From Bimastos eiseni (Eukaryota > Annelida > Clitellata > Crassiclitellata > Lumbricidae): DNA of 64,000 nucleotides. How positions within the stretch are numbered: the stretch's first letter is position 1; each line of letters begins with the position of its first letter. The notes beneath the pieces are model-generated. The model saw only the letters and a list, made by a program, of their open reading frames with translations, searched no databases and was not told where the DNA came from. The stretch covers positions 9,034,588-9,098,587 of the forward strand of contig OY365809.1 of NCBI GenBank assembly GCA_959347315.1, written 5' to 3'. Position numbers and translations under genes: made by a program. Positions 63,539 through 64,000 of the stretch are shown one piece after another.

Positions 63539-63747
63539 ACTTTGCCTCAATCGACCGAGGTGCTGCACAGCTCGAGTCCTCTTTTGACGGGCGAGACCTA
63601 CACTTTTTCAGTATTGGACGTCAACCGAGCGCGGTGGCCTTCGAGTTCCAAGCGTCTACTGACAAGGCAATCAGTTGTCATTGGAGCGTGGTCGTCGACA
63701 CAACGACTTCGATTTGCAGAAGTAGGTTACGTTAAAACCAGCAAACA
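63539..63747 (+). CDS. Putative internal exon of an unrecognised gene
   Basis: Lies between acceptor gatacagcag and donor gtaagt, CpG-rich against AT-rich flanks. One frame is open throughout (TLPQSTEVLHSSSPLLTGET then YTFSVLDVNRARWPSSSKRL, ending VGYVKTSK). A second frame is open for 68 codons but stops at 63735, before the donor. No family is recognised. A 5' UTR exon or CpG-rich promoter of a gene to the right is an alternative. Confidence 0.3.
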
Positions 63748-64000
63748 GTAAGTTTCTGCAAAATTTGGATGGTTTGTTAATGTGCTTTCGGATGATGAGT
63801 TATTCCAGTACGAACAGTGTACTATGAGACATTTTTTCCTGTCTAAAGAACATCTAGAATGATTGTTTGCACATGTAGTAGGTGTTTCAGATTCTTGACT
63901 AGACAGTTTCTCTCGACAGAGCATGGACTCCGTTGGCCTACTGTCTAAACTCGGCTGTAATATCTTGTTTCTAACAAAACAAGGTCCATATATTTTTCGA
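63748..64000. other. Right edge of window
   Basis: AT-rich, no feature seen. Confidence 0.4.

Overview
This is eukaryotic, metazoan nuclear DNA. Coding sequence is cut into short exons with GT-AG introns from a few hundred bases to 12 kb. The DNA is AT-rich and full of microsatellites, LINE fragments, tRNA-derived SINEs and non-autonomous DNA transposons. The proteins and repeats suggest a non-vertebrate animal, probably marine (deuterostome, lophotrochozoan or similar). I cannot name the species. No bacterial genes, operons, CRISPR arrays or intact viruses were seen.

Left part (about 1-34,300, + strand): the 3' two-thirds of a musashi-family RNA-binding protein gene. Eight coding exons (372-28957) carry RRM2 and the low-complexity C-terminal region and end in a recognisable musashi C-terminus. 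RRM1 and the promoter lie left of the window. The introns hold most of the simple repeats: TG/TGCG, AT, a 22-bp GTGTTTTCATGG minisatellite, a 22-bp GGTCATTT minisatellite, a 640-base CCT/CTT polypyrimidine tract and a TC tract. They also hold a SINE, a LINE 3' end and a 24-bp perfect inverted repeat. The presumed 3' UTR ends in a tandem array of roughly 80-bp units, most of them carrying AATAAA.

Middle part (about 34,300-53,030, - strand): a complete PICALM/AP180-type clathrin assembly gene. Sixteen coding exons (53026 down to 40847) join in phase to 555 codons with an ANTH domain, a conserved phosphoinositide-binding motif, a charged helix, a low-complexity linker and a terminal DPF motif. 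It is tail-to-tail with musashi, with about 11.9 kb between the two stop codons. That interval contains the AATAAA array, a PIF/Harbinger-like MITE and SINE debris. The two genes have no obvious shared function: one is a translational regulator, the other an endocytic adaptor.

Right part (53,030-64,000): mostly mobile and satellite DNA. It holds a 5'-truncated, frameshifted CR1/L2-like reverse transcriptase next to an oppositely oriented C-terminal fragment of the same kind of element. Beyond that are two DNA elements with iterated terminal words, a satellite of about 270 bp whose units each carry a palindrome with compensated changes, a tandem pair of a ~100-bp interspersed repeat, a second PIF/Harbinger-like MITE and another LINE end. 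Two possible new gene starts or exons (62610 leftward and 63539 rightward) near the right edge are weakly supported.
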